DNA of 64,000 bases from DASYSL01 sp036003365 (GTDB lineage Bacteria > Eisenbacteria > RBG-16-71-46 > DASYSL01): NCBI GenBank assembly GCA_036003365.1, contig DASYSL010000086.1, positions 1 to 64,000 of the forward strand, in the 5' to 3' direction. The notes beneath the pieces were generated by a model. The model ran no database searches, was not told where the DNA came from, and saw nothing but the letters and a program-made list of their open reading frames with translations. Shown here in pieces: positions 51,270 through 60,555 of the stretch. The position numbers and the translations under genes are program-made. Every line of letters begins with the position of its first letter. Position 1 is the stretch's first letter.

Positions 51270-52628
51270 CTAGCGCTTCTTCTTCGCCGGCTGAGGCGGG
51301 GCCGCCGCGGCCACCGCCACCGAGTTCCAGTCGGCCGCCGTCACCTGCACGCCTTTGCTGAACAGGATCGCCCGCTTCTTGCCGTTCCACATCCAGGTCT
51401 CGACCTGGTAGTCGCCCATGGTCATGGTGCGGATCTCGTCCGGCGGCCCCAGCTCCTTGTACTTCTTGGCCACGGCCGACGTGGCGCCCGCGGCGCTGGC
51501 TTCCTTCTGCGCGAAGGCGGCTGCGTCGTCCACCTTCTGTCCTTCCTTGAGCGAGCGCGCCACCAGCGTGTGCGCCGCCGCGGCGTCGTCGACCTTGAGG
51601 TCGCGATAGGCCTGCGCCAGGAAGTTGTGGTACTCCGCCGCCACACTGTCCGCAGGAGAGGTGGCCAGCCCCTCTTGCGAGAGCTTGGCCGCACTGGCCG
51701 CGTCGCCGGCCGAGAGCGAAGCGATGGTGTAGTTGTAGAGGCCGTCCTTATCGTCGGGCTTGGCGGTGTGATAGAGGCCGAAGTTCTTCGCCGACTTGCC
51801 GAAGGCCTCCTTGGCCTCGCCGTCCTTCTTGTCGTTGGCGAGCTTGGTGGCCTGCTCGAAGTAGAGCTGGCCCAGACGCAACGCCGCGTCCGAGTCGTTG
51901 GGATTGGCGGCCAGCTTCTTCTCGTAGGTCGCGGCCGCGGCGGCGTAGTCGCCGGTCTGCGCCGCTTTCTCGCCCATCGAAACGCCGATCTGGTTCTTGG
52001 TTTCGGTCAGGCAGGGCGCGTCGGGAGCCACCTTGAGCCCGTCGTCGACGACCTGGTTCGCTTCCTCGGTCTTGCCGGCGTTGGCGAGGAAGGCCGCGAG
52101 GTTGCAGTAGCCCTTGGGATTGCTCGGATCTTCGGCCACCGCCTTGCGCATGGCATCGGCGGCGGGGATGAACGCCGAGGGATCGGGATTTCCCCCCTGC
52201 GGCGCCGAGGCCAGCGCCTCCTGATACTTCTTGATGGCGGCGTTGAAGTAGGTCACCCAGTAGTGTTCCTGGTTGGCCTTCATGCGCTCGAGCAGCTTCT
52301 TCTTCTCGTCGCCCTTGGCGGTCGCGAGCGCGATCCCCTGCGTGAACGCGTGACCCGACTGGGTGGCATCGTCCAGCTCGGCATAGGAGACGCCGAGATA
52401 GTCGTACGCCTCGATGTCGCTGGGATCCTCGGTCAGGCACTGCGTGAGCTGGGCCACCGCCTTGCCGTAGATCCGATGCGAGTCCTCGATGTTGCCCTTG
52501 TTGAATTCGGCTTGCGCTTGCGTGACGTACTGAATGCCGCCGGCACAATGATAATTGCGCGCTTCGGCGCGCGGCACCGCCACGGCGGCGAGCAACACGG
52601 CCGCCGCCATCCACGATTTCACCTTCAA
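51270..52628 (-). CDS. Secreted TPR-repeat protein
   Basis: 452 residues. Signal peptide VKSWMAAAVLLAAVAVPRAEA. Tetratricopeptide repeats run from about 45 to 370 (AYDYLGVSYAELDDATQSGHAF, GYCNLAAFLANAGKTEEANQVV, AALRLGQLYFEQATKLANDK, AEYHNFLAQAYRDLKVDDAAAA). The C-terminal 90 residues (TMTMGDYQVETWMWNGKKRAILFSKG) form a small beta domain seen in similar periplasmic TPR proteins. TTG 52628 is chosen because AAGGGGG lies upstream; GTG 52622 is the alternative. A promoter-like element is 160 bases upstream. Probably a protein-protein scaffold; partner unknown. Ends in Lys/Arg-rich PAKKKR. Confidence 0.85.
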   Translation of the reverse strand: MKVKSWMAAAVLLAAVAVPRAEARNYHCAGGIQYVTQAQAEFNKGNIEDSHRIYGKAVAQLTQCLTEDPSDIEAYDYLGVSYAELDDATQSGHAFTQGIALATAKGDEKKKLLERMKANQEHYWVTYFNAAIKKYQEALASAPQGGNPDPSAFIPAADAMRKAVAEDPSNPKGYCNLAAFLANAGKTEEANQVVDDGLKVAPDAPCLTETKNQIGVSMGEKAAQTGDYAAAAATYEKKLAANPNDSDAALRLGQLYFEQATKLANDKKDGEAKEAFGKSAKNFGLYHTAKPDDKDGLYNYTIASLSAGDAASAAKLSQEGLATSPADSVAAEYHNFLAQAYRDLKVDDAAAAHTLVARSLKEGQKVDDAAAFAQKEASAAGATSAVAKKYKELGPPDEIRTMTMGDYQVETWMWNGKKRAILFSKGVQVTAADWNSVAVAAAAPPQPAKKKR

Positions 52629-52790
52629 CGCTGTTTCCCCCTTTCGGTCGGGGCGATGGCGGTTGCCCGTGCCCCCACCTTGGTACCCGCAATCGGCGTG
52701 CCGAGCGAGCGGCGCTGCCGGAAGTCTGCGCGCGTCCAAGGGCTGTTCGCGCGGCCCTCGCTGCAAGACGATGGAACTCCCGCGTTTCGG

Positions 52791-52820
52791 ACTCTAGGCG
52801 GGGGGTGAAGAATCGGTCAA
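52791..52820 (-). promoter_or_regulatory. Promoter candidate for the TPR / IlvC-like unit
   Basis: TTGACC (52820-52815), 18-base spacer, TAGAGT (52796-52791) on the minus strand; 5/6 and 4/6 to the sigma-70 consensus. It sits in the 301-base gap (52629-52929) between priA and the TPR gene, which shows nothing else of note. Predicted leader about 155 bases. Confidence 0.45.
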
Positions 52821-52929
52821 GGCCGAGCGAACACGCCGGCCGGCGGCCGCGCGCACGCTTCCCGCGTCGATCTGGGGCGACAAGGTGTGGCGCGGGCGCC
52901 CCGACCCTAACGGCCGCGCGACCCGGGGG

Positions 52930-55026
52930 TCACAGGACGTCCTGCGGATCCACGTCCACGGCGACCCGCACCCCCGCCGGCATCTTCTCCTGGGCGAGCG
53001 CTTCCGTGAGCCGGACCGCGCTCTCGAGCAAGCGCCGCCGCTGGCGCGAGCGCAGCGTGACGTGCCAGCGATAGCGGCCGCGCAGACGCATGAGCACGTG
53101 CGGCGCCGGACCCAAGACCTCGATCTCGGAGGCGGCCGGCTCGGCTGCGACGCGCGCCGCCTGCGCCAGCCGCTCGGCGGCGTCGATCACGCGATCCTCG
53201 TGCGGACTCGACGCCAGAAACGAAACCAGGCGCGTGGCCGGCGGATAGCCGGCTGCGTCGCGGATGGCGAGCTCCGCTTCGGCGAAGTTCTCGTAGTCGT
53301 GCCGTGCGGCGGCGACGAGCGCTGGATGGTCGGGATGGCGCGTTTGCAAGATCACGTGGCCCGGCCGCTCCCCGCGCCCGGCGCGTCCCGCCACCTGCGT
53401 GAGCAATTGGAACGTGCGCTCGGAGGCGCGGAAGTCGGGCACGTGCAAGGACGTGTCGGCGTTCAACACGCCGACCAGCGTCACGCCAGGGAAGTCGTGC
53501 CCCTTGGCGACCAGCTGCGTGCCGAGCAGGATACCGGGCTCGCCGGAACGGAAGCCGTCGAGCACCGTCTCGGTGTGCCCGCGGGTGCGCGCGCTGTCGG
53601 AATCGAGGCGATGGATGGGCGTGCCGGGAAAGAGCTGCCCGAGCTCCTTCTCGACGCGCTGCGTGCCTGCCACCTTGTAGCGGAAGAAGGGATGGCCGCA
53701 CGCCGGGCACGAGGGCCGCGCCTCCTCGCTGTGCTCGCAGTAATGACAGAGGAAGAGCCCGCGCGCCGAATGAAAGGTGAGCGACACGTCGCAGTGCGGG
53801 CAGCGCGCCGCGTAGCCGCAGGCCTCGCACTCGACCACGCGCGAGTGGCCGCGGCGATTGAGGAAGAGCAGCACTTGCTCCTGCCGCGCCAGCACAGCTT
53901 CGACAAGCGTGGCGAGACGGGGCGAGAGGAGGGCCGGGCCGGTGGCCGCCTTGACGCGCGCCGGTGCGGCCACCAAGGCCACGCCACCCTCTCCCCCGCG
54001 AGCGCCGGCCGGCTCGCGCGCCTCGGCGTTCCCCAGGTCCACGACCTCGACCGTGGGCAAGGGCCGGCGGTCGACGCGCTCGGGCAGGGAAAGCATCACG
54101 TACTTGCCGCGGCGCGCGTTGTCGTACGACTCGAGCGAAGGCGTGGCCGAGCCCAGGAGGCACGGCACGCCGACGAGGCGCGCGCGCATCACGGCCACGT
54201 CGCGTCCGTGATAGCGCAGCTGCTCCGATTGCTTGTAGGCCGGCTCGTGCTCCTCGTCGACCACGACGAGCCCGAGCGCGGGCAAGGGCGCGAACACCGC
54301 CGAGCGCGCGCCGATCACCAGGTCCAGGGCGCCGCGCCGCGCGCGCTCCCAGGTGGCTCGCCTCTCGCCCACGCCGAGATACGAGTGCAGAACGCCGACG
54401 CGCGCGCCGAAGCGCCGCCGCGCTTCGCTCACCACGCTGTGCGCGAGCGCCACCTCGGGCACCAGAAGGAGCGTCTGGCGTCCGGCGTCGCGCGCCGCGG
54501 CGGCCGCCTGCAGGTAGACCTCGGTCTTGCCGCTGCCGGTCACGCCGTGGAGGAGGAAGGTCTCGAAGCGGGGCTCGGCGACCGCGGCGCGCACCGCGCC
54601 GAGCGCATGCGCTTGAGCCGTCGTGAGCGTGTGGCGCTTGGGCAGGGCGGCCGGCTGGGGCGCTGCGCTCTCGGCGGCGGCACGCTTGCGCGAGCGGCTG
54701 CCGGCGAGCCCTTGGAGCCCGCCGGGCAGCTGGGCGGCGATCGCCTCGCCGAGCGAGCACAAGTAGTACTCGGAGACCCAACCCGCCAAGCGCAGCCCGC
54801 TCGCATCGATCACTGGATCCGGCGACAGCACGCTGGCCAAGGGCTTCACGCGCTCGGGATCGTGATCGGCCGCCTCGCTCACCTCGACCACGATGCCGCG
54901 CTTGACGCGGGCGCCGAACGGCGCGGTGACCTCGACACCGGGCGCGCACGCCTCGGCCCACTCCTCCGGGATCGAATAGACGAAGGTGCGGCGCACGGGG
55001 ATGGGAAAGGCGACGTGGGCGAACAC
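52930..55026 (-). CDS. priA: Primosomal protein N' (replication restart helicase PriA)
   Basis: 698 residues. Reloads the replisome at stalled forks. The N-terminal 3'-DNA-binding domain opens with VAFPIPVRRTFVYSIPEEW. Helicase motifs: Walker A HGVTGSGKTEVYL, DEEH box VVVDEEHEPAYKQ, and GSATPSLESY. The zinc region carries eight Cys in CEACGYAARCPHC, FLCHYCEHSEEA and CPACG. Helicase C-terminal: GTQLVAKGHDFPGVTLVGVL and LTQVAGRAGRGERPGHVILQT. A GC-rich low-complexity insertion (EAREPAGARGGEGGVALVAA) is inside the helicase core. GTG 55026 is the start by homology, with no clear ribosome-binding site. Confidence 0.96.
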   Translation of the reverse strand: MFAHVAFPIPVRRTFVYSIPEEWAEACAPGVEVTAPFGARVKRGIVVEVSEAADHDPERVKPLASVLSPDPVIDASGLRLAGWVSEYYLCSLGEAIAAQLPGGLQGLAGSRSRKRAAAESAAPQPAALPKRHTLTTAQAHALGAVRAAVAEPRFETFLLHGVTGSGKTEVYLQAAAAARDAGRQTLLLVPEVALAHSVVSEARRRFGARVGVLHSYLGVGERRATWERARRGALDLVIGARSAVFAPLPALGLVVVDEEHEPAYKQSEQLRYHGRDVAVMRARLVGVPCLLGSATPSLESYDNARRGKYVMLSLPERVDRRPLPTVEVVDLGNAEAREPAGARGGEGGVALVAAPARVKAATGPALLSPRLATLVEAVLARQEQVLLFLNRRGHSRVVECEACGYAARCPHCDVSLTFHSARGLFLCHYCEHSEEARPSCPACGHPFFRYKVAGTQRVEKELGQLFPGTPIHRLDSDSARTRGHTETVLDGFRSGEPGILLGTQLVAKGHDFPGVTLVGVLNADTSLHVPDFRASERTFQLLTQVAGRAGRGERPGHVILQTRHPDHPALVAAARHDYENFAEAELAIRDAAGYPPATRLVSFLASSPHEDRVIDAAERLAQAARVAAEPAASEIEVLGPAPHVLMRLRGRYRWHVTLRSRQRRRLLESAVRLTEALAQEKMPAGVRVAVDVDPQDVL

Positions 55027-55126
55027 GACATCAAGATAACGGCTGCAGAGGACGGAATGAATCGGGGGAACGGAAGCGATCAGCCGAGACCGCGGGCGCG
55101 GTCCGGCGGCACGTCAGCGAGCCCGA

Positions 55127-55167
55127 GAACGGCCGGAGTGGAAGCGGGTGCTCCCGACCGGCCGTTC
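55127..55167 (-). terminator. GC-rich hairpin after the signalling operon
   Basis: A 10-bp stem GAACGGCCGG (55127-55136) / CCGGCCGTTC (55158-55167) with a second hairpin CGGG-TGCT-CCCG inside the loop, directly after the receiver stop codon. No T-run follows, so it may be a Rho-dependent or mRNA-stabilising 3' end. Confidence 0.5.
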
Positions 55168-55168
55168 C

Positions 55169-55567
<399 letters not shown>

Positions 55568-55615
55568 TTCGTTCACCTCCTCGCACGGCCGCGACCAACG
55601 GAGTCGCGGCGCGTC

Positions 55616-58276
55616 CTAGGCCGCCTTCGGCATCGCGCTCCGTCGCGGAGCCAGCCGGCCTTCCTTCTCCAGCACGTCGACCAGCGCTTCGACGACACGT
55701 GGGTCGAACCGCTGGCCACCCAGACGTCTCAGATCCTCGACCGCTTCTTCCACGCTCACCCCCGCGCGTCCCACGCCGCCGAGGAGCAAGCTTTCGAACC
55801 GGTCCACCACCGCGAGCACGCGGGCGCCGAGAGGAATCCGATTGCCCGCGAGCCCCTTCGGGTAACCGCCCCCGTTCACCCACTCGTGGTGGGCGAGGAT
55901 GGTCTCCCGAACGCCCGGATCGCAGCCGAGCGGCGCGAGAATCTCGAGCGCCATCTCGGGATGCCGCCGGTGCCGCGTTTCGTCCTCCGGCTCCGGCCCC
56001 AGCTCCTGCCGATCCAGCTCGCGCTCCAGGCGCTCGGCCAGCACGCCCGCCGGCACCGTCGCGATGGCCTGCACCGCATCCGCCTCGCTCACCGTGTCGC
56101 CCTCGCTGGCCGGCGTAACCGGCCGCGACAGCGCGAGGTCGGCGAGCAAGGCCGCGATCTCGATCCGTGCTGCGTCGTCGCCGCGCCAGCCCAGCTCGTG
56201 GGCGACCGCGCGCACGTAGCGCGCGCGCTCGGCCCCGGTGCGGCGGTCGCGCCGCAGATGCGTGAGCACACTCTTCAGCGTCTCGGCGGCCATCACCGTC
56301 TCGGCTTCCCCCTGGCGCATCCGCTCGACCCGAGCAAGCACGGTGCCGACTTGCGCGGCGAGCTGCCCCAGGAGGGCGATCTGGTCCTCTTCCGGGCGAC
56401 CGGAAGGCGGCGTAATCCCGTTATCGGCAGCGCCTTCGCTCTCTGAAGCGCAGGCGAAAGAAACCACCAGAGCCCCCGCCGTCCGGTCTCCCAGATGGAC
56501 GGGAGCGGCAAGAACCTTGCCCTTCCGGTAAGGCTCGCGCCGATGACCCAGGAAACGCGCGTCCTGCTCGCCGTCCTCGGAGCTCACGGCCTCGCCCGTC
56601 GCCAGCACGTGCCCGGCCACCCCCTCGCCGGCCCGCAGGCGCAAACCGCGCATCTCGTCCTTGCCGATGCCGGCGCTCGCCATGGGGACGAGGTCACCGT
56701 CGGCCTGTGCGATCAGCAACGTCACGGAGGGCGCTTCGAGAATCTGCGCCGTCATCTCCACCGCCAGCGCGAGCGCCTGATCGGAGCCCTCGCGCCGGTG
56801 CCGCCGTGTCGTCCACACTTCGGCGCGCACGGGCGGCGCCAAGGGCAGCATGACGGTGAAGCACGAGCCCTTGGCCGGACGGCTCGCCACCGAGATGTGC
56901 CCGCCATGCCACTCGGCCACCGATTTGCAGATGGCGAGGCCAAGGCCGGTGCCGCCGTAGTGGCGCGAGAGTCCGCCGTCGACCTGGTAGAAGCGCTCGA
57001 AGATGCGCTCGCATTCTTGGGGCGCGATGCCGATGCCCGTGTCCCTTACCCACAGGCGGAACTCGTCCTCCTGGGCCGCGACGCCAATGGTCACGCGGCC
57101 GTCCTTGGGGGTGAACTTGACGGCGTTGCCGCCGAGCTGGAGGAGGAGCTGCTTCAAGAGCTCGCGGTCGGCCTGGAGCGACGCGTTTTTCTCGGGCAGA
57201 TCGGTCTTGAGTTCGATGCCCTTGGCGCGCGCCGCGGGGGCGAGCAGCTCGGCGCACTCCTGCACCAGTCCCGAGAGATCGACTTCGGCGGCTTGCGGCC
57301 CGGCGCCCGACTCGAGCGCCGAGAACGAAAGCACCGAATCGATGAGGGCTTCCAGGCGCGTGCTCTCTTCCGAGAGCACGGCCAGCGAGCGGTTCCAGGC
57401 TTCGGGATCGCCGCCGTCGGCGCCATACGGGCTCGCGTCGCGCAAGCTCTCGGTGTAGGCGCGGATCGAGGTCAAAGGCGTGCGCAGCTCGTGCGAGATG
57501 GCCGAGAGAAAATTCGACTTGAGGCGCGTCAGCTCGCCCAGGCGCACATTGGCCTGCTCGAGGCGGTTCGAGTGCTCCTCGAGCGAGTGGTAGAGGCGGG
57601 CGTTCTCCAGGGCCACGACCACGTGATTGGCGAACACTTCGAGCAGCTCGATGGTCTCGCGCGAGGGCACGAGGCGGTCCACCGGATCGTCGACCGAGAG
57701 ATAGCCCATGATCTCGCCGCTCTTCTGATAGAGCGGCACGAACAGCACGTCCTCCTCGTGCCACTCCCAGGGCTCGCGCTGGCCGAGACTCGGCCGCACG
57801 CCCTCGGGCAGCTGGCGCGACATCGACGTGGTGTGGCTGATGAAGTACGAGCGGCCGACGCGGAACTCGTCGGAGAGCCACGACAGAAAGGTGTCGAGCG
57901 AGATTTCCTCGGACTCGAGCTTGGCCACGGCCTCGGTCGGCATGCCGGCGAAGGCACGGGCCGCGAGCTGGCGCGTCTTGGGATCGAGCACGCGCAGGAG
58001 CACGACGCGGAAACCGAGCGTGGCCTGAACGGCGCGCACGATGCCGGCGAGGAGCGTGTCGAGCTCGAGCGTCGAGTTGAGCTGAGTCACCACCTCGAGC
58101 AGGCGGTGCAGCTTCTCCATGCGCGCCTTGCCGGCCTCGACCTGGGAGAAGTAAAGACGCGACAGGCGCTCGCGCATGAGCTCGAGATCGCGCACGCGGC
58201 GGCGCAGCTGCTCGATCTCGTTCCAGGTGACGCGGGTCGAGCCGCGCATGCCACGCGGGCGGGCCGTGCGGGCCAT
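55616..58276 (-). CDS. Cytoplasmic hybrid-type sensor kinase: coiled coil - GAF - HisKA - HATPase - GAF - degenerate HD-GYP
   Basis: 886 residues. Order: N-terminal coiled coil (about 18-70), GAF (75-225), HisKA with H262 (SAISHELRTPLTSIRAY), HATPase with N box (QLGGNAVKFTP), DTGIGIAPQE and GGTGLGLAICK (to about 490), a second GAF (500-650), then an HD-GYP-like domain. The last keeps HPEMALEILAPLG, HHEWVNGGGYPKGLAGNRIPLGARVLAVVDRFESL, but the first HD pair (normally in LLHDIGK) reads ALLADLALSRP. c-di-GMP phosphodiesterase activity is therefore doubtful. No membrane segments. ATG 58276 overlaps the previous stop (TGATG). A paralogue of the kinase just upstream. Confidence 0.93.
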   Translation of the reverse strand: MARTARPRGMRGSTRVTWNEIEQLRRRVRDLELMRERLSRLYFSQVEAGKARMEKLHRLLEVVTQLNSTLELDTLLAGIVRAVQATLGFRVVLLRVLDPKTRQLAARAFAGMPTEAVAKLESEEISLDTFLSWLSDEFRVGRSYFISHTTSMSRQLPEGVRPSLGQREPWEWHEEDVLFVPLYQKSGEIMGYLSVDDPVDRLVPSRETIELLEVFANHVVVALENARLYHSLEEHSNRLEQANVRLGELTRLKSNFLSAISHELRTPLTSIRAYTESLRDASPYGADGGDPEAWNRSLAVLSEESTRLEALIDSVLSFSALESGAGPQAAEVDLSGLVQECAELLAPAARAKGIELKTDLPEKNASLQADRELLKQLLLQLGGNAVKFTPKDGRVTIGVAAQEDEFRLWVRDTGIGIAPQECERIFERFYQVDGGLSRHYGGTGLGLAICKSVAEWHGGHISVASRPAKGSCFTVMLPLAPPVRAEVWTTRRHRREGSDQALALAVEMTAQILEAPSVTLLIAQADGDLVPMASAGIGKDEMRGLRLRAGEGVAGHVLATGEAVSSEDGEQDARFLGHRREPYRKGKVLAAPVHLGDRTAGALVVSFACASESEGAADNGITPPSGRPEEDQIALLGQLAAQVGTVLARVERMRQGEAETVMAAETLKSVLTHLRRDRRTGAERARYVRAVAHELGWRGDDAARIEIAALLADLALSRPVTPASEGDTVSEADAVQAIATVPAGVLAERLERELDRQELGPEPEDETRHRRHPEMALEILAPLGCDPGVRETILAHHEWVNGGGYPKGLAGNRIPLGARVLAVVDRFESLLLGGVGRAGVSVEEAVEDLRRLGGQRFDPRVVEALVDVLEKEGRLAPRRSAMPKAA

Positions 58277-60555
58277 CAGGCGGCCTTTCGCGGGCGGGCG
58301 GCGTTCTCCTCGTCCAGCTCTCTGGCGAGCGCCGACTGCACGCGCGGATCGAGGCGCGTGCCGCTCAGGCGCTCCATTTCCTCGAGCGCGAAGGCGGCGG
58401 GCAGCGCCGGGCGGTGGGCGCTGCCGCGCGTGAGATCGCGCAGGGCATCGACGGCGGCGAGGATGCGGGCGCCGAGCGGGATGGCGTTGCCGCTCAGGCC
58501 GCGCGGATAACCACTGCCATCCCAGCGCTCGGCGCGGGCGAGCAGGATGTCGCGCGCCGTACCGAGCACGCGCGTGCGCCGGCCATTGCTGCTCGGCTTC
58601 TCGTTCAGCTCCCCGATTTCCATCGCCTCAGCGTCGTCGCCGCCCGCGAGCCGCGACAGGGAGCGCGCTTCGGCCGGGCTCGCGCCCAGGCGGCGCGCCA
58701 GCGCGTAGGCCACGGCACCCGGCGGGCGCTGGCCGATGGCCAGGTCCTGGCGCAAGTGGATGGAGGCGCGGAGCGCGGCCATGGTCTCGGCCGGCGACTC
58801 CGGCGACTCCGGGAAGGCGAGCGAGCGGTCGACGGTCGAGCACACGCGATCGACCAGCGTCGACATGAGGGCGAGATCCGGTTGCCCGAACGCCTCGCGC
58901 GAGCGCTTGTTGTTCACGTTGATGACGCCGATCGAGCGCCCGCTCACGATGAGCGGCACGCAGATGAGCGACTTGGTCGAGTACTGGGGGTGGTTGGGGC
59001 GCCGGAAGCGCGGATCGGTCTCGATGTCGTTCACGAGCACCGGCGCGGCCTGCGCCAAGGCCTTGCCGCCGACGCCGCCGCGGAAGCCGACGCGGCGCTT
59101 GAGCGCCGTCTCGTCCAAGCCCAGGGCGGCGGCCATCTTGAGATCGCCGCGCTCGGGATCGACCAGCATGAGCGAGACGATCTGCGCTTCCATCGCCTCG
59201 GAGACCAAGGCCACGGCCTCGTCGAGGAGGCGCAGGCAGTCGCGGCGCTCCCACAGCTCGGCCGCCACGCGGCGCGATTCCTCGGGCGCGCGCTGCACGC
59301 GCGGCAAGATGACCGTGAACACGCTGCCGCCGCCGGGGCGCGCTTTGACGCCGATCTTTCCGCCGTGCAGCTCGGTGATGTTGCGCGCAATGGCGAGACC
59401 GAGGCCGGTGCCGGGCACGGCGTGACGGCCGTCCTGCTCGAAGCGGTAGAAGCGCTCGAAGACGCGCTCCGACTGCTCCTCGGGGATGCCCGGGCCGCGA
59501 TCCATCACGTCGAGCTGCCAGCGCTCCTCGTCGCCCGAGACCACGATCTCGACCGTGGTCCGCTCGGGCGAGAACTTGATGGCGTTGCTCACCAGGTTGA
59601 GTCCGAGCTGCTTCAGGAGATCGAGGTCGCCCTCGACCGAGCCGAAGTTCTCGGGCACGTGGCCCTGCACCTCGACGCTCCGGCGCTTGCCTTCGGGCGC
59701 CATGGTGAGGAGCACGTCGTCCACCAGCTCATGGGGCAGGAGCGTCGTGAGATGGAACGACTTCTGCCCCGATTCGAGACGCGAGTAGTCGAGCGCGTTG
59801 GTGAGCAGGCGCCCCAGGCGGTCGCACTCCTCGTTGATGATCTCGAGGAACGGCCGGCGCGACTCCCATTCTTCTCCGGGCGTGTCGATGAGCGTTTCGG
59901 CGTAGGCCTTGATGCAGGTGAGCGGCGTGCGCATCTCGTGCGCCACCACCGAGAGCATCTGGCCGAGGAGCGCTTCCCCTTCCTCGGCGCGCGCCTCGAG
60001 ATGTTGCGCCGCCAGCTCGCGCTCGGCAAGGGTCCGGTCCGAGCGCGAACGCTCGAGGCCGAGCGCCAGCGCGTCGGCCAGCAGATGGATGGCGAGCTTG
60101 TCGGAAGTGGAGAAAGCGCGCGCCAGGCCGAACGTGGCCACCCAGACCCCGTCCGTCGCACTGCGCGCGCGCAAAGGAAAACAGAAGAAGGCACCGGCCT
60201 TCTTGCCCCCGAGTGCCTGGTCGAGCGGCGTCGCCGCGTCGGCAGCGCTGGCGAACAGCGGCTCCTCACGGTGGAGTGCGTACTCGAGCGCGCCGCCGGG
60301 GCTCGGCAGGAAGGCTTCGCCGGGCCCGCCACGCTTGGCGTCCCACGGGCGTAGTGCACCGGTGCGCTCGTCGATGAGGAAGAGCTGGCTGTCCTTGGCG
60401 CCGAGTGCCGCGCGCGCGCCCGCGCTCACGGTCTCGACCAGAGCGCCGACGTCCGAAGACGTGCGCAGAAGGAAGGTCGCCTCGGCCAGGCTCGCGAGGA
60501 CCGAGTCGGCCGGCTTGCCGTTCGCCGACGGGCGGGCCGCGCGGCGGGCGGGCAT
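58276..60555 (-). CDS. Cytoplasmic sensor kinase: GAF - HisKA - HATPase - GAF - remnant HD-GYP
   Basis: 759 residues. A first GAF (about 20-170), HisKA with H206 (SVVAHEMRTPLTCIKAYAETL), HATPase (LNLVSNAIKFSP, DRGPGIPEEQ, GTGLGLAIARNI), and a second GAF (AVALVSEAMEAQIVSLMLVD.. to SIGVINVNNKRS). It ends in a short HD-GYP remnant: RAERWDGSGYPRGLSGNAIPLGARILAAVDALRDL keeps GYP but has lost the HHE and HD metal ligands. Same architecture as the neighbouring kinase, hence an old tandem duplication. ATG 60555 overlaps the upstream stop (TGATG). Soluble, so it senses an internal signal through GAF. Confidence 0.93.
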   Translation of the reverse strand: MPARRAARPSANGKPADSVLASLAEATFLLRTSSDVGALVETVSAGARAALGAKDSQLFLIDERTGALRPWDAKRGGPGEAFLPSPGGALEYALHREEPLFASAADAATPLDQALGGKKAGAFFCFPLRARSATDGVWVATFGLARAFSTSDKLAIHLLADALALGLERSRSDRTLAERELAAQHLEARAEEGEALLGQMLSVVAHEMRTPLTCIKAYAETLIDTPGEEWESRRPFLEIINEECDRLGRLLTNALDYSRLESGQKSFHLTTLLPHELVDDVLLTMAPEGKRRSVEVQGHVPENFGSVEGDLDLLKQLGLNLVSNAIKFSPERTTVEIVVSGDEERWQLDVMDRGPGIPEEQSERVFERFYRFEQDGRHAVPGTGLGLAIARNITELHGGKIGVKARPGGGSVFTVILPRVQRAPEESRRVAAELWERRDCLRLLDEAVALVSEAMEAQIVSLMLVDPERGDLKMAAALGLDETALKRRVGFRGGVGGKALAQAAPVLVNDIETDPRFRRPNHPQYSTKSLICVPLIVSGRSIGVINVNNKRSREAFGQPDLALMSTLVDRVCSTVDRSLAFPESPESPAETMAALRASIHLRQDLAIGQRPPGAVAYALARRLGASPAEARSLSRLAGGDDAEAMEIGELNEKPSSNGRRTRVLGTARDILLARAERWDGSGYPRGLSGNAIPLGARILAAVDALRDLTRGSAHRPALPAAFALEEMERLSGTRLDPRVQSALARELDEENAARPRKAA

